This document shows, piece by piece, positions 36,601 to 46,062 of a stretch of DNA of 64,000 nucleotides. Each line of letters begins with the position of its first letter. Within the stretch, counting starts at the first letter, position 1. A program made the position numbers and the translations under genes. The stretch spans positions 95,403 to 159,402 of the forward strand of contig CANFKC010000006.1 in assembly GCA_947447265.1 (NCBI GenBank), read 5' to 3'. Below the pieces are notes generated by a model. It worked only from the letters and a program-made list of their open reading frames with translations. It was not told the DNA's origin and did not search any database. The stretch comes from Chitinophagaceae bacterium. Lineage in GTDB: Bacteria > Bacteroidota > Bacteroidia > Chitinophagales > Chitinophagaceae.

Positions 36601-39600
36601 TTTGCTGCTGGTACTGGCGCATTTGGCCTTACTTCTGCCGACTTTGATGGCGACGGTAAAGTTGATATTGCTGTTGTTGATACCGGTGCCGCAATTGTTT
36701 CTGTTTTAAGAAATACATCTACAACTGGTAGCATAAACTCAGGCTCGTTCGCAACGGCTGTGACCTTTGTAACAGGCACAACGCCGGTTGATATTGAAGC
36801 GGCAGATATAGACGGAGATGGTAAGATAGACATCGTATTGTCTAACTCTAATTCAAACTCAATGTCTGTTTTGCGCAATACTTCATCTTCAGGCAGCATA
36901 ACTTCTGGTTCATTTGCCACTCATGCTGATTTCTCAGTGGGTACTAATCCATCAGGTGTCGCTATAGGTGACATAGATGGAGATAGTAAGCCCGACATTG
37001 CTGTTTCAAATTCGGGCTCGAATACAGTAAGTGTATTCCGCAATACATCCACCAGTGGTTCCGTGAGCATGGCTACCGCAGTTAACTTTGCTACTGCAAA
37101 TGGTCCGCAGGGCCTGAGCATTGGCGATCTTGACGGTGATGGCAAACCAGACATGGCTGTGGCTAATGTAACGTCAAACTCAGTTTCCGTATTCAGGAAT
37201 TTCCGTTTGCCAAACGTTGCAGCAATTACAGGCACAACTACAGTTTGCGAATCAGCAACAACCACGCTCAGCAATGCTACTTCGGGTGGCACATGGTCTG
37301 TAACAAATGCAGTCAATGCAACCGTCTCTTCGGGTGCGGTAGTAACCGGTCTTGTTGCAGGGGCTGATACCGTTGAATACAGAGTGATTGTAAGTGGCGA
37401 TACTACTATTGTCTTTACTCCAATTACAATAAATCCAGCGCCAAACGCAGGTTCAATAAGCGGCACAACTACACTTTGTGTTGGCACAACAACAACCTTA
37501 TCAGCAAGTGGCTCAGGTGGCGGCACATGGACAAGCAGCACAACAAGCCGCGCAACAGTTGATGCAGGTGGAGTAGTTACTGGCGTTTCAGGTGGCGCGG
37601 TTACCATTACTTATTCTGTCACCAATAGTTGCGGAACTGATAATGCTACGGCAGCGGTTACCGTTACTCCATTACCGGCAACTCCAGCAGCAATTGGCGG
37701 ACCAACTTCGGTAGGCGTTGGTGCAACCATTACACTTACGGAAGCCGTTGGTGGTGGTACGTGGAGCAGTGTTACTCCCGGCGTGGCTACTGTTAATTCA
37801 TCAGGCGATGTTACCGGGGTTTCTTTAGGTACTTCAGTTATTTCCTACACAATAAGCAATAGTTGCGGCACCAATGCGGTAACCACAACAGTATCAGTTG
37901 GTGGTGGTACCTTTTATTCTAAAGCGACCGGTAACCTTAACGTGTTGTCTTCATGGGGTACAAATACTGATGGTACTGGTACTGCACCCTCTAGTTTTAC
38001 TTCAACAGATCAAACTTTTTATATGCGCAACGGCAATGCAGGTACTTTATCAGCAAACTGGACAGTTTCAGGTACCAACTCTATTGTAGTTGTGGAACAA
38101 ACAGACTTCACCATTACTTCAAGTTTTTGGGTTAACGCCACAATTGATGTAAACGCTGGCAGGACGCTCACCATCCAGAATTCGACCTTGCCTACTTTAG
38201 GTAACCTTAGCACAACCAGCACCATTACTTATAACAATGGTGTAAATAACGTACTGCAATATTCAGGTACTACTTATGGTAACATCGTATTTAGCGGCTC
38301 TGGCACAGGTGTTACTAATCCCGGTGCAGCTGCTGACCTGACATTTGCCGGTAACTTTACTTTAAGCAGCAGCGCGACATTCGTCGCAGCTAACATAACT
38401 ATTGTTACCACCGGAACATTTAACCAGACAATTACCGGTAACGGCTATACTTTTAGTTGCTACGCCATAAACAATAACTATAGTGGTGGAAAGACAGGTA
38501 CGCTTTCGTTGGCTTCAGGTACGCCAATTACTGTTGTTTATCTGTACATGAATAATACGGGCTCATCGAATCGCTTTATTGACGGCGGCAACTTTATTAT
38601 TGTAAACAACATTTATCTGGGTGGTACGGCAAGCGGTTATTCCATTTCGGGCACGTTTACATTGGTTGGTGGTATTATTACCAATAATGCAGGCACGGGC
38701 GCTTGCGTAGCGGTGCTTAATCATGTTACTGTGAATGTATCAGGTAGTAGTTCTGTGAATTTCTATCCTGCATCGGGCTCTGCATCTACAACAATTGCAG
38801 GCGATTTTACCGTAACAGCAATGGGGTCAGGTTCTGTAAATTTTTACGATAACGTAATCAACATTGGTGGTAACTTCACGCATACGCCAAGTACCCTTGT
38901 TATTAATTTTGGTAATAGCACCGTTAATTTTTATGGCAGTACGTCTACTACTTACTTTAGTAATATTGCTACAACCGGTGTTGTTTTCTACAATGTAAAT
39001 ATTACAAAAACAACGGGCGGTACGCTCACATTCGGTTCAGGGCCAATCACTATAAATAATACCTTCCATATAGTGTCTGCGCCAACGGGTAGCATTACTT
39101 TAGGTACAAGCTATATCTATTTGTACGGTGATTTTACGCATACGCCGAGCAATGAAACGTTCATCAGCACAGGCAATACATTCGTTTTTGCAGGTACCAA
39201 TACGCAGACTTATACATCGGCGGTTACGACCAGCGGTAGTACGTTCTATAACATAGAAGTGAACAAAGCCGGTGGTAATATAGTTATCAATAACAACATC
39301 TCTATTTTTAATAACTACTTTATCACAGCTGCTCCTTCAGCAAGTATTGATTTTGGAAACCGTGTTATTAATATAGGCGGAAACTTTACGCATACGCCTA
39401 CTTCATCTTGTATAGTTTATGGAACCAGCACCGTCAACTTCTACGGCGCAAGTTCTACTACCTACGTTAGTAACATTACCACAACCGGAAGCATTTTCTA
39501 TAACGTTACTATCAATAAGTCTTCAGGAGGTACGCTTACTTTCGGAACCTACCCTATAACCATCAATAACAACTTTGTTATTACCGCTGCACCTGCAGGT

Positions 39601-42600
39601 AGTATTACATTGGGTACAAGTTATATTTACCTCTACGGTAACTTTACGCACACACCAACTACTGAGTCTTTTGTAAGTACTGGTAATACTTTTGTATTCA
39701 CAGGTACCAATACACAGACCTATTCATCTTTGGTTACTACAACTGGTTCAAACTTCTACAGGATAGTTGTTGATAAATCGGGCGGCACTATCACCATAAA
39801 TAACAACATATCCATCTTCAATAACTTTGTTGTTACAGCGGCTCCATCTTCAAGTATTTTCTTTGGTTCGCATACAGTTAATATTGGTGGAGACTTTACA
39901 AATACACCATCTGTTGAAACCATTGACTATGGTACAGGTACTGTTACCTTTACCGGAGGAACGGCAACTACTTACACCAGCAGTATTTCAGGTACGGGTA
40001 GCAGTTTCCATAGCATAAACATCAATAAGACATCAGGCGGGTCATTTACATTTGGCTCTAGCCCGATAACTATCGAAGGTAACTTTACAATTACGGGTGC
40101 CTCATCGTCAAGCATTAATCTTGGTAGCAGCTACATCTACCTGTATGGTAATTTTAACCACATTCCTTCGTTCAATACTTTAGTTAGCACGGGCAACACT
40201 TTTGTGTTTAGCGGTGGTGGTACGCAAACGTATACCACGGGTATTACAGGCACAGTAGGCAATACCTTCAATCATGTAGAAGTTGATAAAAGCGGAGGCA
40301 CGCTAACGTTCAATAATTCGATAAATATTAGCGGTAACTTTGTAATTACTGCGGCTCCTGTTAATAGCATCTTCTTCGGATCAAATACTATCAACATTGC
40401 ACTGAATTTTACACACACGCCAACTACTCTGGCTGTCAATGCGGGTACAAGTACAGTATACTTCTACACTGCGGGTACCAACGTTTACTCCTGCAATGTA
40501 AGTGGCACAGGTATGGTATTCTACAATGTTACTATCGACAAGCCAGGCGGTTCTTTCAGTTGGGGTACTGATAATGTAACCATTAACAATGATCTCAGAA
40601 TCAGTGCTTCACTGGCCGGCAGCATTACACTCACCACAGGTTCTATCTTCCTCTATGGTGATTTCATTCACATTCCTTCTGTTGAAACGTTTATCAATAC
40701 CGGAAATACGTTTGTATTCAGGGGGGCAGCTGCACAAACGTACACTACAAACATTACAGGTACTACCGGTAACACTTTCAACAACTTTATCATCAACAAA
40801 ACCGGTGGTTCATTAACGTTCAATAACTCAATAACTATTGTAGGCAACTATACTATTACCGCAGCAGCGGCAAGCAGTATCGCTTTTGGTAGTAATACCA
40901 TTAACATCGTTGGCGATTTCACGCACACACCAACAACCAATACCATAAGTGCGGGTACAAGTACCGTTAACTTCTACGGAGGTTCCTCTACAACCTATGT
41001 GAGCAATGTGTCTGCTTCGGCTGGTGTTATTTTCTACAACCTTGTTATCAATAAATCATCAGGTGGTACGCTTACTTTCGGGTCAGATAACCTCACCATT
41101 AACGGAGATTATACCATTATCGCCGCTGATGTAGCCAGCATTACGCTTGGCACAGGTTCTATCTTCCTTTTGGGTAACTTCCTGCATACACCGTCTACCG
41201 AAGTATTTGTAAGCACAGGTAACACTTTCGTTTTCTCTGGCACAGGCACACAGACCTACACCACGAATATTACGGGTACTACTGGTAACACGTTCAATAA
41301 TATCACTATCAATAAATCAGGTGGCAGCTTAACGCTGAATAACTCAATTACAATAGTGGGTAATTATGTTATTACAGCTGCGCCATCATCAAGCATTTAT
41401 TTCGGTTCAAATACGGTTAATATTGGTGGTAACTTTACTCATACACCATCAACGCTTTGTCTGAATGCTGGTACAAGTACCATGATTTTTTATGGTGGTA
41501 CTGCGGGTGTATACTTCACAAACGTATCAGGCACTGGTGTTGCGGTTTACGATCTTATCATTAATAAAACATCGGGTGGTACATTCTCGTTCGGTACAAG
41601 TCCAATCACAATAGGGAATGACTTCTACGTGCAGGGCGCACCGGCAGGTAGTATTACTTTAGGCACAGGTTCCATTTTTCTTGCTGGTAATTTCAACCAT
41701 GGTCCGGCAACAGAATCTTTCATAAGCACAGGTAATACATTTGTGTTTAATGGAACCGGTAGTCAGACTTATACAACAGCTATTACCGGTGTAGTTGGTT
41801 CTACGTTCAATAACATCACTATCAATAAATCTGCAGGTACGCTAACGCTGAACAATTCAATTACCATTAACGGACATTATGTTGTTACAGCGGCTCCTTC
41901 CTTAAGCATTTTGTTTGGTGCTAACACCATAAATGTTGGTCGCAACTTTACGCATACGCCTTCTACACTGGCAATTGATTTCGGTACCAGCACTGTTATT
42001 TTCTTTGGCGGAACGGCCGGAGTTTATTCTTCCAACATTGCTACCACCGGTGTTGTATTCAATCATATCACGTTTAATAAAACTACCGGTGGAACGTTTA
42101 CATTTGGTAGCAGCCCTGTGACAGTAAATGGTAACTTCTATGTGCAGGGTGCACCAGCGGGTAGCATTACATTGGGTTCGGGCAATATTTACTTACATGG
42201 TAATTTCAACCACAACCCGACAACAGAGTCTTTCGTAAACACCGGCAATACGTTTATATTTACCGGTACCGGTACTCAAACTTATGTTACCAATATCACG
42301 GGTACAGTAGGTACAATTTTCAATAATATTACGATTAATAAAGCGGGTGGTACCTTAACTTTCAATAATAATATCACCATCATAGGCGATTTCATTGTTA
42401 CAGCAGCACCGGCATCAGGCATTATTTTTGGTAACAACATAATTGATATTGGTGGGGACTTTACACACACGCCAACAACGCTGGCTATTAATTTTGGCAC
42501 CAGCACTGTAGTATTTAATGGTACAGCTGCGCAGGTTTATGTGTGTAACGTAACAGGTGGAAATATCTTCTACAACCTTATAATTAATAACAGCAGCACA

Positions 42601-45270
42601 GGTATTACTTTAAATACGAACATTTCAATAAGCAACACATTTACGCTTACTTTGGGTAAAGTAAATTGTGGGTCCAACCTGGTGCACATCATGAATACAG
42701 GTTCTGTATCCGGGGGTAGCCTTACCAGCTATGTGAATGGCCGCTTAAGTAAAGATGTCCCATCTGGTTCTGTGGCCTCTATGTTCTTTGAAGTGGGTGA
42801 TAATAGTTATGCCCCAATGCGGTTTGCACTTAGTGGTTCTGGTGCCTCGAGTGGCCAGATAGTTGTGAGGTCTGTTGCAGGCACACATCCATCGTCTTCT
42901 GGTTCCTTTATAGACGTTGCCCATTTCGTAAACAGGTATTGGTCGGTACAGTATCCGGTAACCGTAACACCGGGCGCTTTCCCAACAAACGATAGTTTTA
43001 GCTATAGCATCTCAGATATTACAGGTGCAGCTTCAAATGCTGGTTTTGTGGTGAGGCAATATAATGGCTCCACATGGTCAAATGCAGGCTATTCTGTATC
43101 TCTGGCTTCGGCAACAGCACCATTGCTCGGTAAGGCAACAGTAGCCGGCAATGAGGCTTCAGCAGGTACTTCCGTTATAACTGATTTCGTTATTGGTGCA
43201 CCTGCCTGCAGTGCAACAGGCGGCACTACAACGGCCACAAGTTCACATGGTTGCCCGGGCGCTTCAACTACGCTTAGCCTCACTGGCGCTTCTACTGGAG
43301 GTGGTACTACTTACCAGTGGAAATCTTCTCCAACAGGCTCAAGCTGGACTACGATTGCCGGTGCTACAAATGCTACTTTGTCCACTGGTGCCATAAGCAC
43401 CAATACTCAGTATCATTGTGTGGTAACCTGTATCGTTACAGGTCTTGCAGATACATCAAGTGACCTGAGCTACACTGTTGATCCTTTACCGGCAACTCCT
43501 GCCGCTATTACCGGTACAACAAGCATTGCTACACTCGGCGCCACAACTACTTTAGCTGATGTTACATCAGGTGGTACCTGGAGCAGCAGCAATACTGCGA
43601 TAGCTACAGTTAATGCATCGGGTGTTGTAACGGCAGTAGGTTTAGGTGCGGCAATTATCAGTTATACAATTACTAATAGTTGTGGTAGCGCTTATGATAC
43701 GACTTTGGTTACTATTTCTTCTTCCAACCACGCGCCGGTATTTACCAATGCAACAGGCAATGTAATAACCCTGTGCCAGGATGCAGTGAGCTACCAGCTT
43801 ACGGAAAACCTTGCCGCAAAAGATTACGATACAGCGCAAACATTGACATGGAGTATTGTGACTCCTCCTTCACATGGTACCGCAGTCATAGCTTCCAGCA
43901 GACCATCAAACGGCTTTATTGTAAGACCCGTAGGCACTACCTATGTGCCTAATGCAGGCTATGCAGGTGCTGATACCATGGTGTTGATGATAAGCGATGG
44001 TATTGTATCTTCCACAACAACATTCTATGTTCATATTAACGCCCTTCCTGCGGTTCCGGTAATATCAGGCGCTACTTCTGTTTGTCGTGGTGGTACTGCT
44101 ACTTTGGTGGGAAGTCCTGCCGGAGGCATTTGGTACGCCGCTGATGCTAATTCTACAATCAACTCCAGCACCGGGGTCATTACCGGGGTTGCCGGACCAA
44201 CAACCCGCATTACTTATCTTAGTCCGTATAATGCTTTCGGTTGCAGAAGTCAGAACCGGGCAACTATCGCTATTCTCACTTATCCTGCAACGGGTACATT
44301 AACGGGTTCACCTGCGGTTTGCCCTGGTTCATCAACTACTATCAGCGCGAGTGTTACAGGTGGCACATGGGCCAGCTCTAATGCTTCAATTGTTACTATA
44401 TCGCCAGCTGGTGCGGCAACAGGACTTGCTTCTGGCACGGTTACTATCAGCTACACGGTTAATAACGGTTGTTTTAGCGCTACTGTTACGGCGCCATTGG
44501 CTGTTGGTGGCGCAACTACTCCGTCTGCAATTGGTGGAGGTACCTACGTTTGTATGGGTAGCACACTTACTTATACAAACGGGCTATCTGGCGGCACTTG
44601 GAGCAGCACGAATACAAGTGTGGCCAATATCTCTGGTTCTGGTGTAATTACCCCCGTTGCAGTGGGTAACGCAACTATTGTTTATTCCTATACCAATGGT
44701 TGTGGCATTACACGTAGTGTAAGCAAAAATGTCACAGTCTATGATCTGCTGAATACCGGTACAATTTCAGGTCCGTCAACAGTGTTAAGGGGTGGTGTTA
44801 TCAACCTGACAACTACCGGCGTTTCTTCTGGTGCATGGTACGTTCCTGCAGCCAGTTCTGGTATTATACTTGCATCGGGCAGCGGTACCACCGGTTCTGT
44901 TTTTGGGTCAAGTGTCGGGACCGCAAATGTTTATTACGCAGCAACCAACGTTTGTGGAACGGCAAGGTCTAATTACACGGTAAGCGTAACCGCAGGTCGT
45001 CCGGTTAATGGTGGACAGGCGGTAGCGGGTACAGAGGCTGATGATATCACAGTATTTCCGAACCCTACTTCCGGGTCAATTTTCATTGAAATTCCTGGTT
45101 CAGGTACAAGCACAGTTATGATCACTGACATGAGTTGTAAAGTAGTTATCACGGAGTATAGCAATAGCGGCAAGCTCGAAGTTGATCTGAGTACACTGGC
45201 ATCAGGTACCTATCAGGTTAATGTGAATAATGGAGACAAAGTGTTTAGCAGGAAGGTGGTATTGCAATAG
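33667..45270 (+). CDS. Giant T9SS cargo with 15 alternating beta-repeats inserted between Ig-like units
   Basis: The 3867-residue protein has a signal peptide (MKSAFFTRTSVLFVVFAVTA, ending DAQ); the ATG at 33667 is chosen because the promoter at 33563 lies close to the earlier ATG. Residues 1-about 1180 parallel the neighbour at 26245: beta-strand repeats, a TIG unit (about 712), then seven FG-GAP repeats (about 825-1179). Three Ig-like units follow. From about 1413 the middle is different: a leader, then 15 repeats (DNA about 38810-42660) that alternate between an INIGGNFTHTP type and a YLYGNFTHTPTTESFVSTG type. A PKD/Ig stretch, a cadherin-like unit and more BIG2 units return to the neighbour's pattern, ending in a type A sorting domain. 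Repeats likely form an elongated beta-solenoid. Substrate is unknown. Confidence 0.93.
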   Translation: MKSAFFTRTSVLFVVFAVTALQFLSRVADAQVLWSTAGASSAYMTAGNWTGGAVPGTTAWAQFGANGTMTSMLIAMSASNNNGTNNQAVGAIDMTSARTAGALSVGAGAVLGTLTLNGATVSGTGNVILSNSHTSALNFLIGSPVLRIAIPGTANRNVITAPGSSSTVLGSTINITDTITSTAPLTFLGGGTWNGSSGNAGGLFKLGGGQAFTAGITAGNSDGSQVGVVELDAINTMSNTSGNNITVNPFSELYLNAATGTFNTSNITLNLNGSGNPVSLTAPGGALVSKVNTSYTWTGPINLASDAKITTLGSGTLTLTGNISGSGAFIKDGTTAAGTVSLTATSNTWSGGTQVGTGAVVVASGSAISTGSLSMTGLTSGLSSSITFNNTSQTISGLSSSFVPTTGTQTQTVSLSSGHTLTVNQSGNTTFGNGTVATQTSIISGAGSLVKTGAGRLTLTSSGSFLTGGVTITNGEIRFNPATTTAVTMNSPITLNGGKLSTTSAATTAQINLGTLNLAANSTIDLGTATAHNVKFANSGAVSWTGGTTLNVTGWQGAYDGTSATAGKLFIGTTSAGVTSGQLAQIQFTDGSGNVYPAAILSSGEIVPKATITTTVTGYGPFSNATSNAISVAYNSAGPFTGNFRVQLSGPSGTFTADTTTNIIGGPSATTPISATIPSGVAAGAGYRVRVISGSPTAIFGTDNGSNISILAPTPTVTSVSPNAGIPGSSVTITGTNFNTTGSSNIVYFGAVKGTVTSSGSTTSLVVTVPAGATFDHVYVLNNGASLSASERLSFTPTYTTTHLTTGQINFSAHQDFSSGTAPFISIIGDIDGDGKSDMVTANSSGGSLSVFRNTSTAGSITAGSFGSPTTLTTASTPTNVRFADVDNDGKADLVVVNAAAASVSIFRNTSSSGSISFASRADFSTSASALAPIEINVADYDGDGRPDIAVSASFSNSIAVLQNASSPGSVSFGTAVAFAAGTGAFGLTSADFDGDGKVDIAVVDTGAAIVSVLRNTSTTGSINSGSFATAVTFVTGTTPVDIEAADIDGDGKIDIVLSNSNSNSMSVLRNTSSSGSITSGSFATHADFSVGTNPSGVAIGDIDGDSKPDIAVSNSGSNTVSVFRNTSTSGSVSMATAVNFATANGPQGLSIGDLDGDGKPDMAVANVTSNSVSVFRNFRLPNVAAITGTTTVCESATTTLSNATSGGTWSVTNAVNATVSSGAVVTGLVAGADTVEYRVIVSGDTTIVFTPITINPAPNAGSISGTTTLCVGTTTTLSASGSGGGTWTSSTTSRATVDAGGVVTGVSGGAVTITYSVTNSCGTDNATAAVTVTPLPATPAAIGGPTSVGVGATITLTEAVGGGTWSSVTPGVATVNSSGDVTGVSLGTSVISYTISNSCGTNAVTTTVSVGGGTFYSKATGNLNVLSSWGTNTDGTGTAPSSFTSTDQTFYMRNGNAGTLSANWTVSGTNSIVVVEQTDFTITSSFWVNATIDVNAGRTLTIQNSTLPTLGNLSTTSTITYNNGVNNVLQYSGTTYGNIVFSGSGTGVTNPGAAADLTFAGNFTLSSSATFVAANITIVTTGTFNQTITGNGYTFSCYAINNNYSGGKTGTLSLASGTPITVVYLYMNNTGSSNRFIDGGNFIIVNNIYLGGTASGYSISGTFTLVGGIITNNAGTGACVAVLNHVTVNVSGSSSVNFYPASGSASTTIAGDFTVTAMGSGSVNFYDNVINIGGNFTHTPSTLVINFGNSTVNFYGSTSTTYFSNIATTGVVFYNVNITKTTGGTLTFGSGPITINNTFHIVSAPTGSITLGTSYIYLYGDFTHTPSNETFISTGNTFVFAGTNTQTYTSAVTTSGSTFYNIEVNKAGGNIVINNNISIFNNYFITAAPSASIDFGNRVINIGGNFTHTPTSSCIVYGTSTVNFYGASSTTYVSNITTTGSIFYNVTINKSSGGTLTFGTYPITINNNFVITAAPAGSITLGTSYIYLYGNFTHTPTTESFVSTGNTFVFTGTNTQTYSSLVTTTGSNFYRIVVDKSGGTITINNNISIFNNFVVTAAPSSSIFFGSHTVNIGGDFTNTPSVETIDYGTGTVTFTGGTATTYTSSISGTGSSFHSININKTSGGSFTFGSSPITIEGNFTITGASSSSINLGSSYIYLYGNFNHIPSFNTLVSTGNTFVFSGGGTQTYTTGITGTVGNTFNHVEVDKSGGTLTFNNSINISGNFVITAAPVNSIFFGSNTINIALNFTHTPTTLAVNAGTSTVYFYTAGTNVYSCNVSGTGMVFYNVTIDKPGGSFSWGTDNVTINNDLRISASLAGSITLTTGSIFLYGDFIHIPSVETFINTGNTFVFRGAAAQTYTTNITGTTGNTFNNFIINKTGGSLTFNNSITIVGNYTITAAAASSIAFGSNTINIVGDFTHTPTTNTISAGTSTVNFYGGSSTTYVSNVSASAGVIFYNLVINKSSGGTLTFGSDNLTINGDYTIIAADVASITLGTGSIFLLGNFLHTPSTEVFVSTGNTFVFSGTGTQTYTTNITGTTGNTFNNITINKSGGSLTLNNSITIVGNYVITAAPSSSIYFGSNTVNIGGNFTHTPSTLCLNAGTSTMIFYGGTAGVYFTNVSGTGVAVYDLIINKTSGGTFSFGTSPITIGNDFYVQGAPAGSITLGTGSIFLAGNFNHGPATESFISTGNTFVFNGTGSQTYTTAITGVVGSTFNNITINKSAGTLTLNNSITINGHYVVTAAPSLSILFGANTINVGRNFTHTPSTLAIDFGTSTVIFFGGTAGVYSSNIATTGVVFNHITFNKTTGGTFTFGSSPVTVNGNFYVQGAPAGSITLGSGNIYLHGNFNHNPTTESFVNTGNTFIFTGTGTQTYVTNITGTVGTIFNNITINKAGGTLTFNNNITIIGDFIVTAAPASGIIFGNNIIDIGGDFTHTPTTLAINFGTSTVVFNGTAAQVYVCNVTGGNIFYNLIINNSSTGITLNTNISISNTFTLTLGKVNCGSNLVHIMNTGSVSGGSLTSYVNGRLSKDVPSGSVASMFFEVGDNSYAPMRFALSGSGASSGQIVVRSVAGTHPSSSGSFIDVAHFVNRYWSVQYPVTVTPGAFPTNDSFSYSISDITGAASNAGFVVRQYNGSTWSNAGYSVSLASATAPLLGKATVAGNEASAGTSVITDFVIGAPACSATGGTTTATSSHGCPGASTTLSLTGASTGGGTTYQWKSSPTGSSWTTIAGATNATLSTGAISTNTQYHCVVTCIVTGLADTSSDLSYTVDPLPATPAAITGTTSIATLGATTTLADVTSGGTWSSSNTAIATVNASGVVTAVGLGAAIISYTITNSCGSAYDTTLVTISSSNHAPVFTNATGNVITLCQDAVSYQLTENLAAKDYDTAQTLTWSIVTPPSHGTAVIASSRPSNGFIVRPVGTTYVPNAGYAGADTMVLMISDGIVSSTTTFYVHINALPAVPVISGATSVCRGGTATLVGSPAGGIWYAADANSTINSSTGVITGVAGPTTRITYLSPYNAFGCRSQNRATIAILTYPATGTLTGSPAVCPGSSTTISASVTGGTWASSNASIVTISPAGAATGLASGTVTISYTVNNGCFSATVTAPLAVGGATTPSAIGGGTYVCMGSTLTYTNGLSGGTWSSTNTSVANISGSGVITPVAVGNATIVYSYTNGCGITRSVSKNVTVYDLLNTGTISGPSTVLRGGVINLTTTGVSSGAWYVPAASSGIILASGSGTTGSVFGSSVGTANVYYAATNVCGTARSNYTVSVTAGRPVNGGQAVAGTEADDITVFPNPTSGSIFIEIPGSGTSTVMITDMSCKVVITEYSNSGKLEVDLSTLASGTYQVNVNNGDKVFSRKVVLQ
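38860..42500 (+). repeat. Fifteen alternating A/B repeats, dimer period about 511 bases
   Basis: The A-type motif (IGGNFTHTP) begins near 38860, 39369, 39880, 40392, 40902, 41418, 41931 and 42444: spacings of 509 to 516 bases, about 170 codons. B-type motifs (YLYGNFTHTP) fall midway, so a single repeat is about 85 codons. Eight A and seven B copies are present. Confidence 0.85.
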
Positions 45271-45291
45271 AACTCATCATTGATAGCATAC

Positions 45292-45325
45292 AAAACGGCC
45301 TCAAATATTATTTTGAGGCCGTTTT
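45292..45325 (+). terminator. Rho-independent terminator after the second giant gene
   Basis: AAAACGGCCTCAAA (45292-45305) pairs with TTTGAGGCCGTTTT (45312-45325). The arms are perfect, and the T-tract works on both strands. Confidence 0.85.
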
Positions 45326-45417
45326 ACATTTTTTAAGGTATTGAAGCTGACTTTGGTTACTTTTATTCTCATCAAAAAATACGGGCTACCAACAGCCCCG
45401 TTATCGCAATAAACACT

Positions 45418-46062
45418 ATGCAGCTTGTACTTGATAAACTTGTTCCCGAACCTTTGCGGGATAAATTGAATGTCTCAGAGTCGGGTATCTGGAAGAAGCA
45501 GGTAACGCTTAATAAGGGTGATAATGTATTTGTGCAGGCTCCATCGGGTACCGGCAAAACAACCTTATTGCATATAATGTACGGTTTGCGGAAGGATTAT
45601 ACAGGCACCTTGCAGTGGGGTCAAACTGTTTTCAGCAGCATGGACGATAATGCCGTAGCAGAACTTAGGTCAGGGAAGGTGAGCATTATTTTTCAGGATA
45701 TGCGATTGTTTCCTGAGCTTACAGCCTGGGAGAACCTTGTTATTAAGGCAACCTTGAAGGGTAGTCTTGACGAAGCCCGGTTGATGGAATGGATGGAGCG
45801 ATTAGGTATTGCTGCAAAGAAGAACGCTTTAGCGGCTACCATGTCGTATGGAGAACAGCAGCGCCTTGCTATTTTAAGGGCCCTTCTGCAGCCTTTTGAC
45901 TGGCTTTTGATGGACGAGCCGTTCTCTCATCTTGATATCGCTAATACACGTAAAGCTATTGATTTGATACAGGAGGTGGCCGGACAACACGGTGCAGGTC
46001 TGTTATTGGCAGATCTGGATGAGAATAATTATTTTCCATATACTCAAACCTTTTTATTGTGA
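45418..46062 (+). CDS. ABC transporter ATP-binding protein (FtsE/LolD-like)
   Basis: The 214-residue protein has Walker A APSGTGKTT (residues 41-49), a Q-loop FQDM, the signature at 142-147 and Walker B LLMDEPFSHLD (about 163-173). The signature reads MSYGEQ where LSGGEQ is usual: the Ser and Gly that contact ATP stay, but a Tyr replaces a small residue. The N-terminal part lacks the usual long beta-strand start of LolD. It overlaps the following permease frame by four bases if that gene starts at GTG 46059. It would power an FtsX-type transporter for lipoproteins, peptides or envelope mechanics; the target is not visible. Confidence 0.88.
   Translation: MQLVLDKLVPEPLRDKLNVSESGIWKKQVTLNKGDNVFVQAPSGTGKTTLLHIMYGLRKDYTGTLQWGQTVFSSMDDNAVAELRSGKVSIIFQDMRLFPELTAWENLVIKATLKGSLDEARLMEWMERLGIAAKKNALAATMSYGEQQRLAILRALLQPFDWLLMDEPFSHLDIANTRKAIDLIQEVAGQHGAGLLLADLDENNYFPYTQTFLL

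Noticed and set aside
38860..42500. Possible CRISPR array
   Set aside because: The 255-base units code for protein in one long frame and lack short identical repeats with unique spacers.
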